Position numbers and translations under genes: made by a program. From assembly GCF_013249065.1 (NCBI RefSeq), contig NZ_JABRWQ010000003.1, forward strand, positions 310,001 to 374,000: 64,000 bases of DNA. The letters run 5' to 3'. Origin of the DNA: Winogradskyella litoriviva (lineage in GTDB: Bacteria > Bacteroidota > Bacteroidia > Flavobacteriales > Flavobacteriaceae). The notes beneath the pieces are model-generated. The model saw nothing but the letters and a program-made list of their open reading frames with translations, ran no database searches and was not told where the DNA came from. Below, piece after piece: positions 8,010-17,542 of the stretch (the first letter of the stretch is position 1; the number at the start of each line of letters is the position of its first letter).

Positions 8010-8125
8010 TTAATAAAATTTAGATGGTTAATTTATTTTCTAAATATATTAAATAATATGCAAAATTTAATCGTTAAATTTATGATATTAACAAAAACAA
8101 AGGGGTGTTTATAAGAAAAGTAAGA

Positions 8126-8416
8126 TTATTCATTCCTTTTTAATGAACCAGTAAAGTCTTCTAGATTATCTTTTACTTTATTCAGTTCCTCCTTTACATT
8201 TTTGGTTACCTCAGAATCTAAAATATTACTTTCTTTAGCACTATTAGAAATTTCGTGTTTAATATCGTTTGTAGCATCTTTGATTTGACGCATCCCTTTA
8301 GCCAATCCACGAGCTATTTCTGGCAGCTTATCTGCACCAAAAACTAAGACAACAATAAATAACACAAAAATTATTTCTGTGCCTCCTATAAATAAAAATG
8401 TTGGTTGATGTATCAC
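8126..8416 (-). CDS. tatA: Twin-arginine translocase subunit TatA/TatE
   Basis: This 96-residue protein has a short N-terminal transmembrane helix (about residues 12-26), the invariant FGADKLPE hinge and an amphipathic helix (ARGLAKGMRQIKDA). A charged C-terminal tail follows, as in TatA. It would form the pore component of the Tat system for folded proteins; no tatC is adjacent. A TATATTTG -7-like box lies just upstream on the minus strand (8428-8421). A terminator separates it from the M1 peptidase gene. Confidence 0.92.
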   Translation of the reverse strand: MIHQPTFLFIGGTEIIFVLFIVVLVFGADKLPEIARGLAKGMRQIKDATNDIKHEISNSAKESNILDSEVTKNVKEELNKVKDNLEDFTGSLKRNE

Positions 8417-8469
8417 ATTGCAAATATAAAGTGAGTTTGTGAATTATACCACTTGAAATTGAAAATAAA

Positions 8470-8499
8470 AAAAAGCCGATAATACATTATCGGCTTTAA
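8470..8499 (-). terminator. Terminator after the M1 peptidase gene
   Basis: The stem AAAGCCGATAA/TTATCGGCTTT has a four-base loop (8472-8497). A long T-run follows on the minus strand. Confidence 0.88.
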
Positions 8500-8518
8500 A
8501 ATCTTTAAAACAACTTTT

Positions 8519-10816
8519 TTAGTCTTTTAATTTATTTTTAAATTTATTAAAAGCACTTTCCTTTTCTTCTTTAGGCCAAGCATTATTAGATGTATCAATA
8601 TCTGCTGTTTCTAAATCTGGATCTAATTTAATGGATTCAATTTCTTTTTCACTTGCAATTGCCTTGTTAACTTCTTTATCATTATATCTCCAAATCTGAG
8701 CAGGATATGTTTGTTTCTCTTTAGTACCATCTGCATAAGTAAACTCTACAATTATTGGCATTACTAATCCTCCTGGTTTATCAAAAGTAATTTGATAGAA
8801 AAACTTAGGTGTAGCCTTCATTTCTTTCTGTTCAGCAGGCGTAAAATTATCCATAATGTATTCTTTTACTGTTGGAATTTGGTCTATAACATCTGCCTTT
8901 AGTAACGCTTCATCGTATCCTTCTGCACCTTCTTCAATAAAATAAACCAAACTGTTTAAATCTCTATTATAACGCTGAGCTAATTGCTTTCCGTTTTCAT
9001 TCGGTGTTGCAGAGACAATAAATTTCTTAACTTTTTTAATTCCTATATCTGTATAATCTGTTGTGTAAAACCAACCTCTCCAAAACCAATCTAAATCTAC
9101 TGCTGAAGCATCTTCCATTGTGCGGAAGAAATCCTCTGGTGTTGGGTGCTTAAACATCCAACGGTTAGCGTATTCTCTAAATGAATAATCAAATAAATCA
9201 CGACCCATTATGGTTTCCCTAAGAATATTTAAACCTGTAGCAGGCTTACTATATGCGTTATTTCCAAATTGGTAAGTATTTAAACCTTTGGTCATGATTG
9301 GTGCAATATAATCTTGATTTCCGCCCATATATCTAACAATATTTTTGGCTGGTCCACGTCTAGATGGATATGCTTTATCATTAGGTGATAATGCCTTTGG
9401 GTACCATTCTCCAAAATCTTGTTCTGCTACATATTGTACAAAAGTGTTTAAACCTTCGTCCATCCAAGTCCATTGACGTTCATCACTGTTTACAATCATT
9501 GGAAAAAAATTATGCCCAACTTCATGAATAATTACACTTATCATTCCGTATTTAGTTCTGTCTGAATAATTTCCATTTACATCAGGACGACCATAATTGT
9601 AACAAATCATAGGATATTCCATTCCCATTGGTGCATGTACTGAAATTGCTTTGTGGTAAGGATAATTAAACGTCATACGAGAATACGATTTTAATGTACT
9701 TGCTACAGCTTTTGTGGACCATTGCTCCCATAATGGGTTACCCTCTTTGGAGTATAATGAAACAGCCATTACATCTTTATCTCCAATTTTAACTGCCATC
9801 ATATCCCATAAAAATTTACGAGAGGTTGCAAACCCAAAATCACGCACCATTTGAGCAGAAAGTTTCCATGTTTTTTTCTTTTTGCTTTTCGATTTTTCAG
9901 TAACCTCAGCTTCCTCTTGTGTTACAATCATAACAGGTGTCTCATAAGATTTTTTAGCTTTTTTATAGCGTTTCATCATATCTTTTGTAAATACCTCTTC
10001 TCTATTTACTAAATAACCTGTTCCGTCTAAAATATGGTCTGCAGGTACTGTTATATTCACATCAAAATCACCAAATGGCAATGCAAACTCATCTCGTCCC
10101 CAAAATTGTGAATTTTGCCATCCTTCAACATCATTATACACAGCCATACGCGGATAAAACTGAGCCATAACATATATGCGGTTATCATTTTCCTTAAAAT
10201 ACTCGTAACCCGATCGTCCTCCATCTTTTACGTGATCATTAATATTGTACCACCATTTAATCTTAAAAGAAAACTTTTCTCCAGATTTTAATACGCTTGG
10301 CAACTCTACACGCATCATAGTTCTGTTTATAGTGTGTTCTAAACTTTTACCGTTTACACTTTTTACATGCTCTATATGAAAACCACCATCAAAAGATTCT
10401 TTTAAGTATGAATTTACAGCTCCAGAAGATGTTTTAGTTGGTGCGATTGCAGATGTTCCAATAAGCGGTGTTTTTGAATCCCTTGCACGTCTATTTTGAT
10501 CAAGTTGTACCCAAAGGTAATTTAAATCATCTGGAGAATTATTAGTATATGTTATTGTTTCTCTACCATATAGTATTGCTTTTTCATCATCAATTTCAAT
10601 ATCCATTTTATAATCTGCTTGTTGCTGATAATATGCTGGTCCTGGCGCTCCAGATCCTGTTCTGAACATATTTGGAGTGGCAAACTCATCGTAAAGCTGT
10701 TTAAATTTATTTTGGTTGGTATGACCAGATTGACGCTCTTCTTTAACTTCATCTTGAGCATTTACTAGAAATGACGAGCACAAAAAAGCGCATAAGAAAT
10801 ACTTAATAATTTTCAT
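8519..10816 (-). CDS. M1-family zinc metallopeptidase, exported
   Basis: This 765-residue protein has a cleavable signal (about residues 1-20, ending VNAQ). The gluzincin motif His431-Glu-x-x-His435 and third ligand Glu454 (18 residues later, WMDEGLN) are intact, and a GMEYP segment replaces the classical exopeptidase GAMEN. Members hydrolyse peptides from the N-terminus. The export signal points to peptide use in the periplasm or at the surface. It is the last gene of a minus-strand cluster with DUF6702 and two carboxypeptidase-regulatory-like proteins. The extended C-terminus is charged. Confidence 0.92.
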   Translation of the reverse strand: MKIIKYFLCAFLCSSFLVNAQDEVKEERQSGHTNQNKFKQLYDEFATPNMFRTGSGAPGPAYYQQQADYKMDIEIDDEKAILYGRETITYTNNSPDDLNYLWVQLDQNRRARDSKTPLIGTSAIAPTKTSSGAVNSYLKESFDGGFHIEHVKSVNGKSLEHTINRTMMRVELPSVLKSGEKFSFKIKWWYNINDHVKDGGRSGYEYFKENDNRIYVMAQFYPRMAVYNDVEGWQNSQFWGRDEFALPFGDFDVNITVPADHILDGTGYLVNREEVFTKDMMKRYKKAKKSYETPVMIVTQEEAEVTEKSKSKKKKTWKLSAQMVRDFGFATSRKFLWDMMAVKIGDKDVMAVSLYSKEGNPLWEQWSTKAVASTLKSYSRMTFNYPYHKAISVHAPMGMEYPMICYNYGRPDVNGNYSDRTKYGMISVIIHEVGHNFFPMIVNSDERQWTWMDEGLNTFVQYVAEQDFGEWYPKALSPNDKAYPSRRGPAKNIVRYMGGNQDYIAPIMTKGLNTYQFGNNAYSKPATGLNILRETIMGRDLFDYSFREYANRWMFKHPTPEDFFRTMEDASAVDLDWFWRGWFYTTDYTDIGIKKVKKFIVSATPNENGKQLAQRYNRDLNSLVYFIEEGAEGYDEALLKADVIDQIPTVKEYIMDNFTPAEQKEMKATPKFFYQITFDKPGGLVMPIIVEFTYADGTKEKQTYPAQIWRYNDKEVNKAIASEKEIESIKLDPDLETADIDTSNNAWPKEEKESAFNKFKNKLKD

Positions 10817-10880
10817 AAATAATTAGTTGTGTTTAAAATGTAGTGCCTAAAATAATAATTTAAGATGGTATTGAAAGTTT

Positions 10881-11387
10881 TTATTCAAAGTTTAACGAGC
10901 AATTGTCTTTTCTAGGAACCAGTAGAAAACTCCTATTTTTATCTAAGAGTTTTAACCTCACAATATTTTGCTGCTCAGAAAATAAATCAAATAATATTCT
11001 ATTAATAATCCCAATAGATTTAATATCTGAAATATTTTCTATCTCTAGGTAACAATAAGTAATATCATCCTTGTATTCTTTACCTATAAAATTAAAATCA
11101 ACGTAATTTCCGTTAACACTAATCTTTAATTTTTCTTGAAGATATCGTTTCATATAAACTTCCACTTTATCAGATTCATTTTCAATATCTAATGTGATTG
11201 TTTCATCAAATCGTTTTCTGATTAATGCTTCAAAATCATTTATAAAAATCTGACTTATTATTTGAAGTGATTTTTGCTCCTTTGAATATTCTACCTCAGT
11301 AACGCTAACATAATACTCATGAGAACTAGTATTAGAAGCTAACAACGGAAGTAATAGAAAAGTAATTAATATTTGTAATGATTTCAT
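10881..11387 (-). CDS. DUF6702 family exported protein
   Basis: This 168-residue protein has an N-terminal signal (residues 1-21) followed by the HEYYVSVTEVEY start that I associate with DUF6702. It contains alternating beta strands and no catalytic motif. It lies 64 bases upstream of the M1 peptidase gene and 48 bases downstream of a carboxypeptidase-regulatory-like gene, all on the minus strand. Function unknown; its constant company suggests an envelope role shared with the peptidase. Confidence 0.8.
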   Translation of the reverse strand: MKSLQILITFLLLPLLASNTSSHEYYVSVTEVEYSKEQKSLQIISQIFINDFEALIRKRFDETITLDIENESDKVEVYMKRYLQEKLKISVNGNYVDFNFIGKEYKDDITYCYLEIENISDIKSIGIINRILFDLFSEQQNIVRLKLLDKNRSFLLVPRKDNCSLNFE

Positions 11388-11435
11388 TTTAATTATTATA
11401 AGTTCTTAAGGAAATGTCAAAATGCATTCCAAAAA

Positions 11436-12233
11436 TTAATCTTCAGAAACGGATTTTCTATTTTCTTGGTATGCAATTAATTTAGCTTGTAGAAATTCTA
11501 GCAACCTTAATTGGTTATTTGCGTTGCACAAGTTTAAGAATTCTTCATCTTCTTGGCAATATAAAAAGTATTCTGCTCTTAAGTTTGATGTTAAAGTGTC
11601 TTTTTCAAAAAGAATAGATTCATAATCATCTCGTAACCTTTTAATACAAGCATCTCTCTTATCTAATTCTACAATGGCCTTTAACTTTTTGGTTCGGCCA
11701 CTAATTCTATTTAACAATTTGTGTAAGTTTACGCCTCCTCCAAAACCAATATAACCCATTGGTCCTGCATCTGCATCATGTAATTTACGCTCGTTTTGGG
11801 TAAGTGGTTTTCCTTTGTATCCAGGTATACCTAAATCGTAAAAATTTATTTCTGTTTCTGCATCTGAGTTCTCAACATCAGATTCTAAACTGCCTGTAAG
11901 GATTTCACCTATTACAACTTCATTAAGCTCACTTACGTTTTCTATTAAAGGAATATTAAATTGACCAGATTCATAAATTAAAGCTGTTATAACTAACGTT
12001 TTCTTTTGATATTTTATACCTGAAACTATTAATGTATCCGAAACTTTTACTGGTATAACAAAACTACCATCCTCATTTGAAATGGCGTATTTTGCTGCAG
12101 ATTTATTTTGAATATGAAGACCGTCTACTTCGTCTTGGGCAATAAGTTGACCATTTATATTTTTCCGCTGAGCATTCGTAAAATGCAAGGAAAACAGCAA
12201 AGATAAAACAAACAGAAATCTAATCTTCTTCAC
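11436..12233 (-). CDS. Carboxypeptidase-regulatory-like domain protein, exported
   Basis: This 265-residue protein has a signal peptide (about 1-21, FTNAQ). It begins with a beta-sandwich of the carboxypeptidase D regulatory-like type (INGQLIAQDEVDGLHIQN... through LNEVVIG at about residue 108). That module also opens TonB-dependent receptors, but no plug or barrel follows. The C-terminal half is helical and charged. It overlaps the end of the upstream paralogue by 14 bases, so the two are translationally coupled. Function unknown. Confidence 0.8.
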   Translation of the reverse strand: MKKIRFLFVLSLLFSLHFTNAQRKNINGQLIAQDEVDGLHIQNKSAAKYAISNEDGSFVIPVKVSDTLIVSGIKYQKKTLVITALIYESGQFNIPLIENVSELNEVVIGEILTGSLESDVENSDAETEINFYDLGIPGYKGKPLTQNERKLHDADAGPMGYIGFGGGVNLHKLLNRISGRTKKLKAIVELDKRDACIKRLRDDYESILFEKDTLTSNLRAEYFLYCQEDEEFLNLCNANNQLRLLEFLQAKLIAYQENRKSVSED

Positions 12234-13056
12234 TATTCATTTTTAAGAAAGCCTTGCTTAATTGCGATATACGCTCTAGTAGTTGCAATTCTTTATTTTC
12301 TTCAAACAAATTTTGATCAACACCTTGTTCTTCTACATAATCTGTAAAAGCATCAATTTGTTCTAAAGGAATATCAAAATTAGAATGAATAAAATTTATA
12401 CTATACGTATCTAATGCTTGTTTAAAAGGCGTCTTTTCAATTAATTGTTTTTCTTTTTCAGATTTAAATTTAATATGATCTAAACTAACACCATCCACAT
12501 TTATAATTTGTTTCATTAAAAACCCAGTTACATTAACCAAATTAAGCATGTTTTCCATGTGCGGATTATACTCATTAAAGGCTAAATTATCTGCTTTAGT
12601 TTTATAATCTGCTGAGAAATCAAATTCTTCAATATGATCAAGTCCAAAATAAACAGCATCTAAGCTCACATTATAAGTTCTCACATTATCCAGGTCTGCA
12701 TCTAAATTACCAGTAAGACCAAATGGTAGCAAAACCACTTCGTCTAATTTATTAATTTCTTCAACTAATAACACTGTTATTTGTTTAGATTCTATAACAT
12801 TTTTTGTGATTGTCACTGTAAAATCCTGAAACTGAAGTGCACTAAATTCTAATATATCATTGAGAGTTACAGCGATTTCAAAAATCCCATTTTCGTCTGT
12901 TATTGCTCCCTTATTTGAAGATGTATTGAATACAGTAACACCTTCCTTATCGTTAGAAGCTACAACAATTCTACCGTTTATTGTAACGCGCTCATCATCT
13001 TGGCTAAAAGCAGATAACGTAAAAACGCAACAAAGCAAAAGTATAATTGATTTCAT
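12220..13056 (-). CDS. Carboxypeptidase-regulatory-like domain protein, first gene of the cluster
   Basis: This 278-residue exported protein (signal about 1-18, AFSQ) has the same layout as the following gene. The N-terminal regulatory-like beta domain ends LDEVVLLPFGLTGNL, and a C-terminal helical part follows. The two share the LNEVV/LDEVV-x-x-x-LTGxLxxD boundary, indicating tandem duplication. It is the promoter-proximal gene of the 13056-8519 cluster. About 155 AT-rich bases separate it from divergent pepE. Confidence 0.8.
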   Translation of the reverse strand: MKSIILLLCCVFTLSAFSQDDERVTINGRIVVASNDKEGVTVFNTSSNKGAITDENGIFEIAVTLNDILEFSALQFQDFTVTITKNVIESKQITVLLVEEINKLDEVVLLPFGLTGNLDADLDNVRTYNVSLDAVYFGLDHIEEFDFSADYKTKADNLAFNEYNPHMENMLNLVNVTGFLMKQIINVDGVSLDHIKFKSEKEKQLIEKTPFKQALDTYSINFIHSNFDIPLEQIDAFTDYVEEQGVDQNLFEENKELQLLERISQLSKAFLKMNSEED

Positions 13057-13211
13057 ATTAATTTAGATTAGTTTTTTAAAGTTCGGTTATATATTTTAAT
13101 TATCACAGAAAAGTCCGTCAAACTTTTGTTAAATGATTTATCAAAAATTTATTATTCGTTTAATTTTTCGTTTCTATTTAGAATTCATATTTTGACAAAA
13201 AAGAACATATT

Positions 13212-13919
13212 TTGAAATCAATTATCATAGCAAGTACATCAACCATTCATGGAAGTGGTTACTTAGAATATTTATTAGATGAATTAGAAAATCATTTTAA
13301 GTCTGTAAATGAAATTTTGTTTATTCCATATGCTAGACCAGGAGGGATTTCTCATGATGCATATACCGAAATAGCATCAAAAGCATTTAAACGCATTGAA
13401 AAAACGGTTAAGGGCATTCATGAATTTGACAATGCAGAAAACGCAATTAAAAATGCTGAAGGTATTTTTGTAGGTGGTGGAAATACCTTTGTATTAGTTT
13501 CTCAACTCTATAAAAATAAAGCTCTAGCGCCTATAAAAACCGCTGTAACTAACGGTATACCTTATTTAGGCACAAGTGCAGGTAGTAACATTTGTGGTTT
13601 AACCATGAATACCACTAACGATATGCCAATAATGTATCCGCCAAGTTTTAAAACATTGGGTTTGGTTCCTTTTAATATTAATCCGCATTATTTAGATCCA
13701 ATTGTTGAAAGTAAACATATGGGAGAAACTAGGGAAACACGTATTAAAGAATTTCATGCATTTAATAACCAACCTGTTATTGGCCTAAGAGAAGGCAGTT
13801 GGATTGCTGTAGAAAACGATTTATTAACACTAAAAGGAACTTTAGAAGCTCGCATTTTTGAATGCGGAAAAACACCTTATGAAATTGAGACTAACTCTGA
13901 TTTAGCTTTTTTAAAATAA
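13212..13919 (+). CDS. pepE: Dipeptidase E (alpha-aspartyl dipeptidase, S51)
   Basis: This 235-residue cytoplasmic peptidase hydrolyses dipeptides with N-terminal aspartate. The nucleophile Ser122 sits in the elbow GTSAGSN. FVGGGNTF precedes it near residue 87, and the NINPHYLD segment carries the family histidine. Length matches the family (about 230). The start is TTG at 13212, since no ATG precedes the conserved SIIIAST strand. It converges on the GNAT gene with 2 bases between the stops. Confidence 0.92.
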   Translation: MKSIIIASTSTIHGSGYLEYLLDELENHFKSVNEILFIPYARPGGISHDAYTEIASKAFKRIEKTVKGIHEFDNAENAIKNAEGIFVGGGNTFVLVSQLYKNKALAPIKTAVTNGIPYLGTSAGSNICGLTMNTTNDMPIMYPPSFKTLGLVPFNINPHYLDPIVESKHMGETRETRIKEFHAFNNQPVIGLREGSWIAVENDLLTLKGTLEARIFECGKTPYEIETNSDLAFLK

Positions 13920-13921
13920 GC

Positions 13922-14347
13922 TTACAGTTTTTTTAAGAAATGATATCCTAAAATCTCAAATCCTTCGTTATAATAGAATTTATGCGAAGGATTATTTTGA
14001 ACATAAGTATTCAATTCTATAGAATCACACCCTTTTCCTTTTGCATAAGTATATAACCAAGCCATAAATTTTTTACCCAAGCCGTTCCCTCTATATTTTG
14101 GCTTAATATAAACATGATCTAACTCTACAGATTTACCAATATAATGTCTAGTACAAAACCACAAACCAGCAACACCAACTAGTTCATTAGCTATAGAAAT
14201 AACAGCACATTCGTAGTTTTGCTTTTTCATTTCATTAAATCTAGATGTCAATACATCTAAACTAATTTTAGCCTCATTTAGATCATAAATCATTGGAATT
14301 ATCTGATTTAAATCTTCATTCGATATTATTTTAAATTGGTAACTCAT
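13922..14347 (-). CDS. GNAT-family N-acetyltransferase
   Basis: This 141-residue protein has the single GNAT fold. The acetyl-CoA pyrophosphate loop is YRGNGLGK, preceded by the beta4 strand VELDHVYIKP. The C-terminal NEGFEILGYHF is also typical. Substrate unknown. It is a monocistronic gene convergent with pepE, with almost no space for separate terminators. Confidence 0.85.
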   Translation of the reverse strand: MSYQFKIISNEDLNQIIPMIYDLNEAKISLDVLTSRFNEMKKQNYECAVISIANELVGVAGLWFCTRHYIGKSVELDHVYIKPKYRGNGLGKKFMAWLYTYAKGKGCDSIELNTYVQNNPSHKFYYNEGFEILGYHFLKKL

Positions 14348-14506
14348 AATTTAAAGTATGGCATTAACAGTATTGTAATTATACAATAAACAAGTCGGTT
14401 TATTTTAAAAAAACTTTCTGATTTTAGTCACAATCAATGACTTTAAGGTAAAATATGTGTCAAACTTTTGTACATTGAACTCACTATTAACTAAACTAAC
14501 TTAAAA

Positions 14507-15274
14507 ATGAGAAGAGGAAATTTTAAAGTTCGTATATTAATTGGCTTGGCCATAGTCGCTTTTGCCTTTATACGTCGATGCTCACAACAAGAAACAAATC
14601 CGTATACAGGGAGAACACAAGCAATATCACTTTCACCAGAACAAGAAATTGCTATTGGTTTGCAAAGTGCACCAGGTATGGCACAGCAACATGGTGGCTT
14701 ACATCCTAATAATCAATACCAAGCACTAGTAGACCAAGTTGGAAATAAATTAGTAAATCATAGTTTGGCAAAAAACACACCATACAAATACGAATTTCAT
14801 TTATTAGCCGATGAAAACACCATCAATGCATTTGCATTGCCAGGTGGTCAGATATTTATAACTTATGCTCTGTTTTCTCAACTGCAAAATGAAGACCAAT
14901 TAGCAGGCGTTTTAGGACATGAAATAGGTCACGTTTTAGGCAAACACTCAAATGAGCGTATTACAGATTCAAAATATTGGCAAACATTGGTAATGGGAGC
15001 AGGAGCTATAGATATGGGCTCTGTTGCACAACAAATAGGTAATGGAACTTTACTTAAAAACGGTAGAGATGACGAATTAGAAAGTGATGAACTTGGTGTT
15101 ATATTTATGATGGATGCTGGCTATAACCCTGAAGAAATGATTGGTGTTATGGAAATTCTAAAAGCAGCTGCAGGACCAAATAGAGCGCCAGAAATGCAAA
15201 GCACACATCCAGACCCAGAAAACAGAATTGAAAAAATAAGAGAAGCTATTGCTAAACATAAAAAAGCGTCCTAA
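14507..15274 (+). CDS. M48-family metallopeptidase
   Basis: This 255-residue protein has an N-terminal hydrophobic segment (residues 8-22) followed by Arg-Arg-Cys, so it is a membrane-anchored or exported protein. The zinc site is His138-Glu139-x-x-His142 (GHEIGHVLGKH) with Glu192 (ESDELG) as third ligand. It resembles the compact Oma1/LoiP-like M48 peptidases used in envelope quality control. The C-terminal STHPDPENRIEKI is also characteristic. It is followed immediately by a terminator. Confidence 0.9.
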   Translation: MRRGNFKVRILIGLAIVAFAFIRRCSQQETNPYTGRTQAISLSPEQEIAIGLQSAPGMAQQHGGLHPNNQYQALVDQVGNKLVNHSLAKNTPYKYEFHLLADENTINAFALPGGQIFITYALFSQLQNEDQLAGVLGHEIGHVLGKHSNERITDSKYWQTLVMGAGAIDMGSVAQQIGNGTLLKNGRDDELESDELGVIFMMDAGYNPEEMIGVMEILKAAAGPNRAPEMQSTHPDPENRIEKIREAIAKHKKAS

Positions 15275-15287
15275 TGGACGCTTTTTA
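15261..15287 (+). terminator. Terminator overlapping the M48 gene stop
   Basis: The stem AAAGCGTCC/GGACGCTTT encloses TAAT, which contains the gene's own stop codon. A T-run follows. Confidence 0.85.
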
Positions 15288-15317
15288 TTACTAACTAACT
15301 CAAATAATTGCCTACTC

Positions 15318-15713
15318 CTAGACAGTTTTCTTTTTAAAACGTTTTAAAAATAACGCAGCATCTTTTGCTTTTGCATTTTCTGCCAGTCTTAATGCAGAAT
15401 AACCTTGATTACAAGGCTCATGTATTTTAGATCCTGCAGTGATTAATACCTTTATTAATTCTACACGATTATATTTTGCCGCATAATGAATTGGCATCAT
15501 GCCATTAGATTTAGCATTTACATCTGCTCCATTTTTTAATAATCTTTTTACTTCCTCTGTATTTCCTGTAGCAACAGCCTTACATAAAGGACTAATTTCT
15601 ACGGTTTGTACAACTACGTCATCTAAGTCTGAAGAAGAAGTAAAATTTGATGCATTTAAATTACTGATTGAAAAGCCTAATGCTAAGGCTAAAACTACTA
15701 CTGATTTTTTCAT
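15318..15713 (-). CDS. Exported ankyrin-repeat protein
   Basis: This 131-residue protein has a signal peptide (about 1-21, NLNAS) and about three ankyrin repeats from residue 42. Signature turns are NGADVNAKSNGMMPIHYAA and GYSALRLAENA. Ankyrin stacks mediate protein binding; the partner is unknown. It is a single gene with AT-rich flanks, convergent with the M48 gene. Confidence 0.88.
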   Translation of the reverse strand: MKKSVVVLALALGFSISNLNASNFTSSSDLDDVVVQTVEISPLCKAVATGNTEEVKRLLKNGADVNAKSNGMMPIHYAAKYNRVELIKVLITAGSKIHEPCNQGYSALRLAENAKAKDAALFLKRFKKKTV

Positions 15714-15928
15714 GATGAAAGATTTTAAATTTAATTGATTTGTTTTTTGATTATACTAAATAGACGATACTTTTTTCACTTTGTTACATCTAAAATTTTT
15801 TATAACATTTATTTAACAATTTGAAAACAAATATGTTAACAAATCCTCAATTATTATCAATCAATAAATCAGCAGATTACCAAAACATAAAATTTAGTTA
15901 ACATCTTAAATTTTTTAAGCTAACAGAA

Positions 15929-15957
15929 TTGTTATACAGTTGTATGTATTATCTTTG
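15929..15957 (+). promoter_or_regulatory. Probable Bacteroidota-type promoter of gpmI
   Basis: A TATCTTTG -7 box (15950-15957) is preceded by TTG at 15929-15931 with an 18-base spacer, 20 bases before the gpmI ATG. This matches the TTTG / TAnnTTTG pattern. The rest of the 15714-15977 gap is AT-rich with nothing else recognised. Confidence 0.6.
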
Positions 15958-15977
15958 ATTCTTAAAATATTTTTCAC

Positions 15978-17495
15978 ATGAACAAAAAGGTGATTTTAAT
16001 GATTTTAGATGGTTGGGGAAAATCTCCAGACCCTAAAGTTTCAGCAATAGATAATGCACAAACTCCATTTATAGACTCTCTATATAACAAATATCCTAGT
16101 GCAAGTTTAAGAACAGATGGTTTACATGTTGGTTTACCAGAAGGTCAAATGGGTAACAGTGAAGTTGGCCATATGAACTTAGGCGCAGGAAGGATTGTGT
16201 ACCAAGATTTAGTAAAAATTAATCTTGCTGTAAAAAATAAAACACTTCGTGAAGAAAAAGTATTAAAAGACGCTTTTGAATATGCAAAAACCAACAATAA
16301 AAACATTCATTTATTAGGTTTAGTTAGTAATGGAGGCGTGCATTCTCACATTAATCATCTATACGGTTTATTAAATGCCACAAATGATTATGGTTTAGAC
16401 AATGTATATGTGCATGCATTTACCGACGGAAGAGATGTAGATCCAAAATCTGGTTATGGTTTTATTTCAGATTTAGAAGATTACATGAAAAAAACGACCG
16501 GAAAGCTTGCAACCGTAACTGGCCGTTATTATGCAATGGATAGAGATAAACGCTGGGAACGTGTTAAATTAGCATATGATGGCATGGTGCATGGCATTGG
16601 AGAAAAAACTCAAAATGTATTAGAATCTATTAAGGCAAACTATGATAATGGTGTTACAGACGAATTTATAAAACCGTTAGTTGTAAGCGATAGTAATAAC
16701 CAACCCGTAACAACTATTAAAGATGATGACGTTGTTATATTCTTTAACTTTAGAACAGATCGTGGCCGTCAATTAACAGAAGTGCTTTCTCAAAGTGATT
16801 TCCACGAACAAAACATGCATAAACTAAACCTTTACTACGTTACATTAACCAATTATGATGATAACTACAAAGGCATAAATGTAGTTTTTAATAAAGAAAA
16901 TCTTTCTGATACTTTAGGAGAAGTATTAGAAAAACATCATAAAAAACAAATTAGAATTGCAGAAACTGAGAAGTATCCACATGTTACTTTCTTCTTCTCA
17001 GGTGGGCGAGAAAAACCATTTGAAGGTGAAACAAGGATACTTAGAAACTCACCTAAAGTAGCAACTTATGATTTAAAACCAGAAATGAGTGCTTTTGAGC
17101 TTACAGATGCTTTAGTTCCTGAACTTAAAAAAGGAGAGGTTGATTTTGTTTGTTTAAACTTTGCAAATGGCGACATGGTTGGACATACTGGAGTAATGGA
17201 AGCTGCTATTAAAGCTTGTGAAGCAGTAGATGAATGTGTTAAAAACGTTGTTACTACAGCTTTAGAAAATGATTACACCACAATATTAATTGCAGATCAT
17301 GGTAATTGTGAAACTATGATTAATCCTGATGGGTCTCCAAATACGGCACATACAACAAATCCTGTACCTATTATTTTAATTGATAAAGAATTAAAAACTA
17401 TTAAGGACGGAATTTTAGGAGATATTGCACCAACAATTTTAAAACTAATAGGCATACCGCAACCAAAGGCTATGACCCAAGAGAGCCTTGTATAA
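15978..17495 (+). CDS. gpmI: 2,3-bisphosphoglycerate-independent phosphoglycerate mutase
   Basis: This 505-residue Mn-dependent enzyme interconverts 3- and 2-phosphoglycerate in glycolysis and gluconeogenesis. The phosphorylated Ser61 lies in MGNSEVGHMNLGAGR. The N-terminal ILDGWG and the C-terminal metal sites (NFANGDMVGHTG, IADHGNCE, HTTNPVP) are all present. Length equals the family norm. The next gene has its own promoter embedded at the 3' end of this one. Confidence 0.97.
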   Translation: MNKKVILMILDGWGKSPDPKVSAIDNAQTPFIDSLYNKYPSASLRTDGLHVGLPEGQMGNSEVGHMNLGAGRIVYQDLVKINLAVKNKTLREEKVLKDAFEYAKTNNKNIHLLGLVSNGGVHSHINHLYGLLNATNDYGLDNVYVHAFTDGRDVDPKSGYGFISDLEDYMKKTTGKLATVTGRYYAMDRDKRWERVKLAYDGMVHGIGEKTQNVLESIKANYDNGVTDEFIKPLVVSDSNNQPVTTIKDDDVVIFFNFRTDRGRQLTEVLSQSDFHEQNMHKLNLYYVTLTNYDDNYKGINVVFNKENLSDTLGEVLEKHHKKQIRIAETEKYPHVTFFFSGGREKPFEGETRILRNSPKVATYDLKPEMSAFELTDALVPELKKGEVDFVCLNFANGDMVGHTGVMEAAIKACEAVDECVKNVVTTALENDYTTILIADHGNCETMINPDGSPNTAHTTNPVPIILIDKELKTIKDGILGDIAPTILKLIGIPQPKAMTQESLV

Positions 17496-17518
17496 AAGCC
17501 ATTTTATTGTAACTTTGC
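17489..17518 (+). promoter_or_regulatory. Probable promoter of the HAD-like gene, inside the gpmI end
   Basis: TTG at 17489-17491 and TAACTTTG at 17511-17518 are separated by 19 bases. The -33 element lies within the last codons of gpmI. Confidence 0.5.
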
Positions 17519-17542
17519 CCCAACCTACAATTGATAAATAGC

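Noticed and set aside
15714..15977. Possible small gene or ncRNA in the gap before gpmI
   Set aside because: The stretch is very AT-rich with no persuasive ORF or stable structure; only the gpmI promoter is supported.
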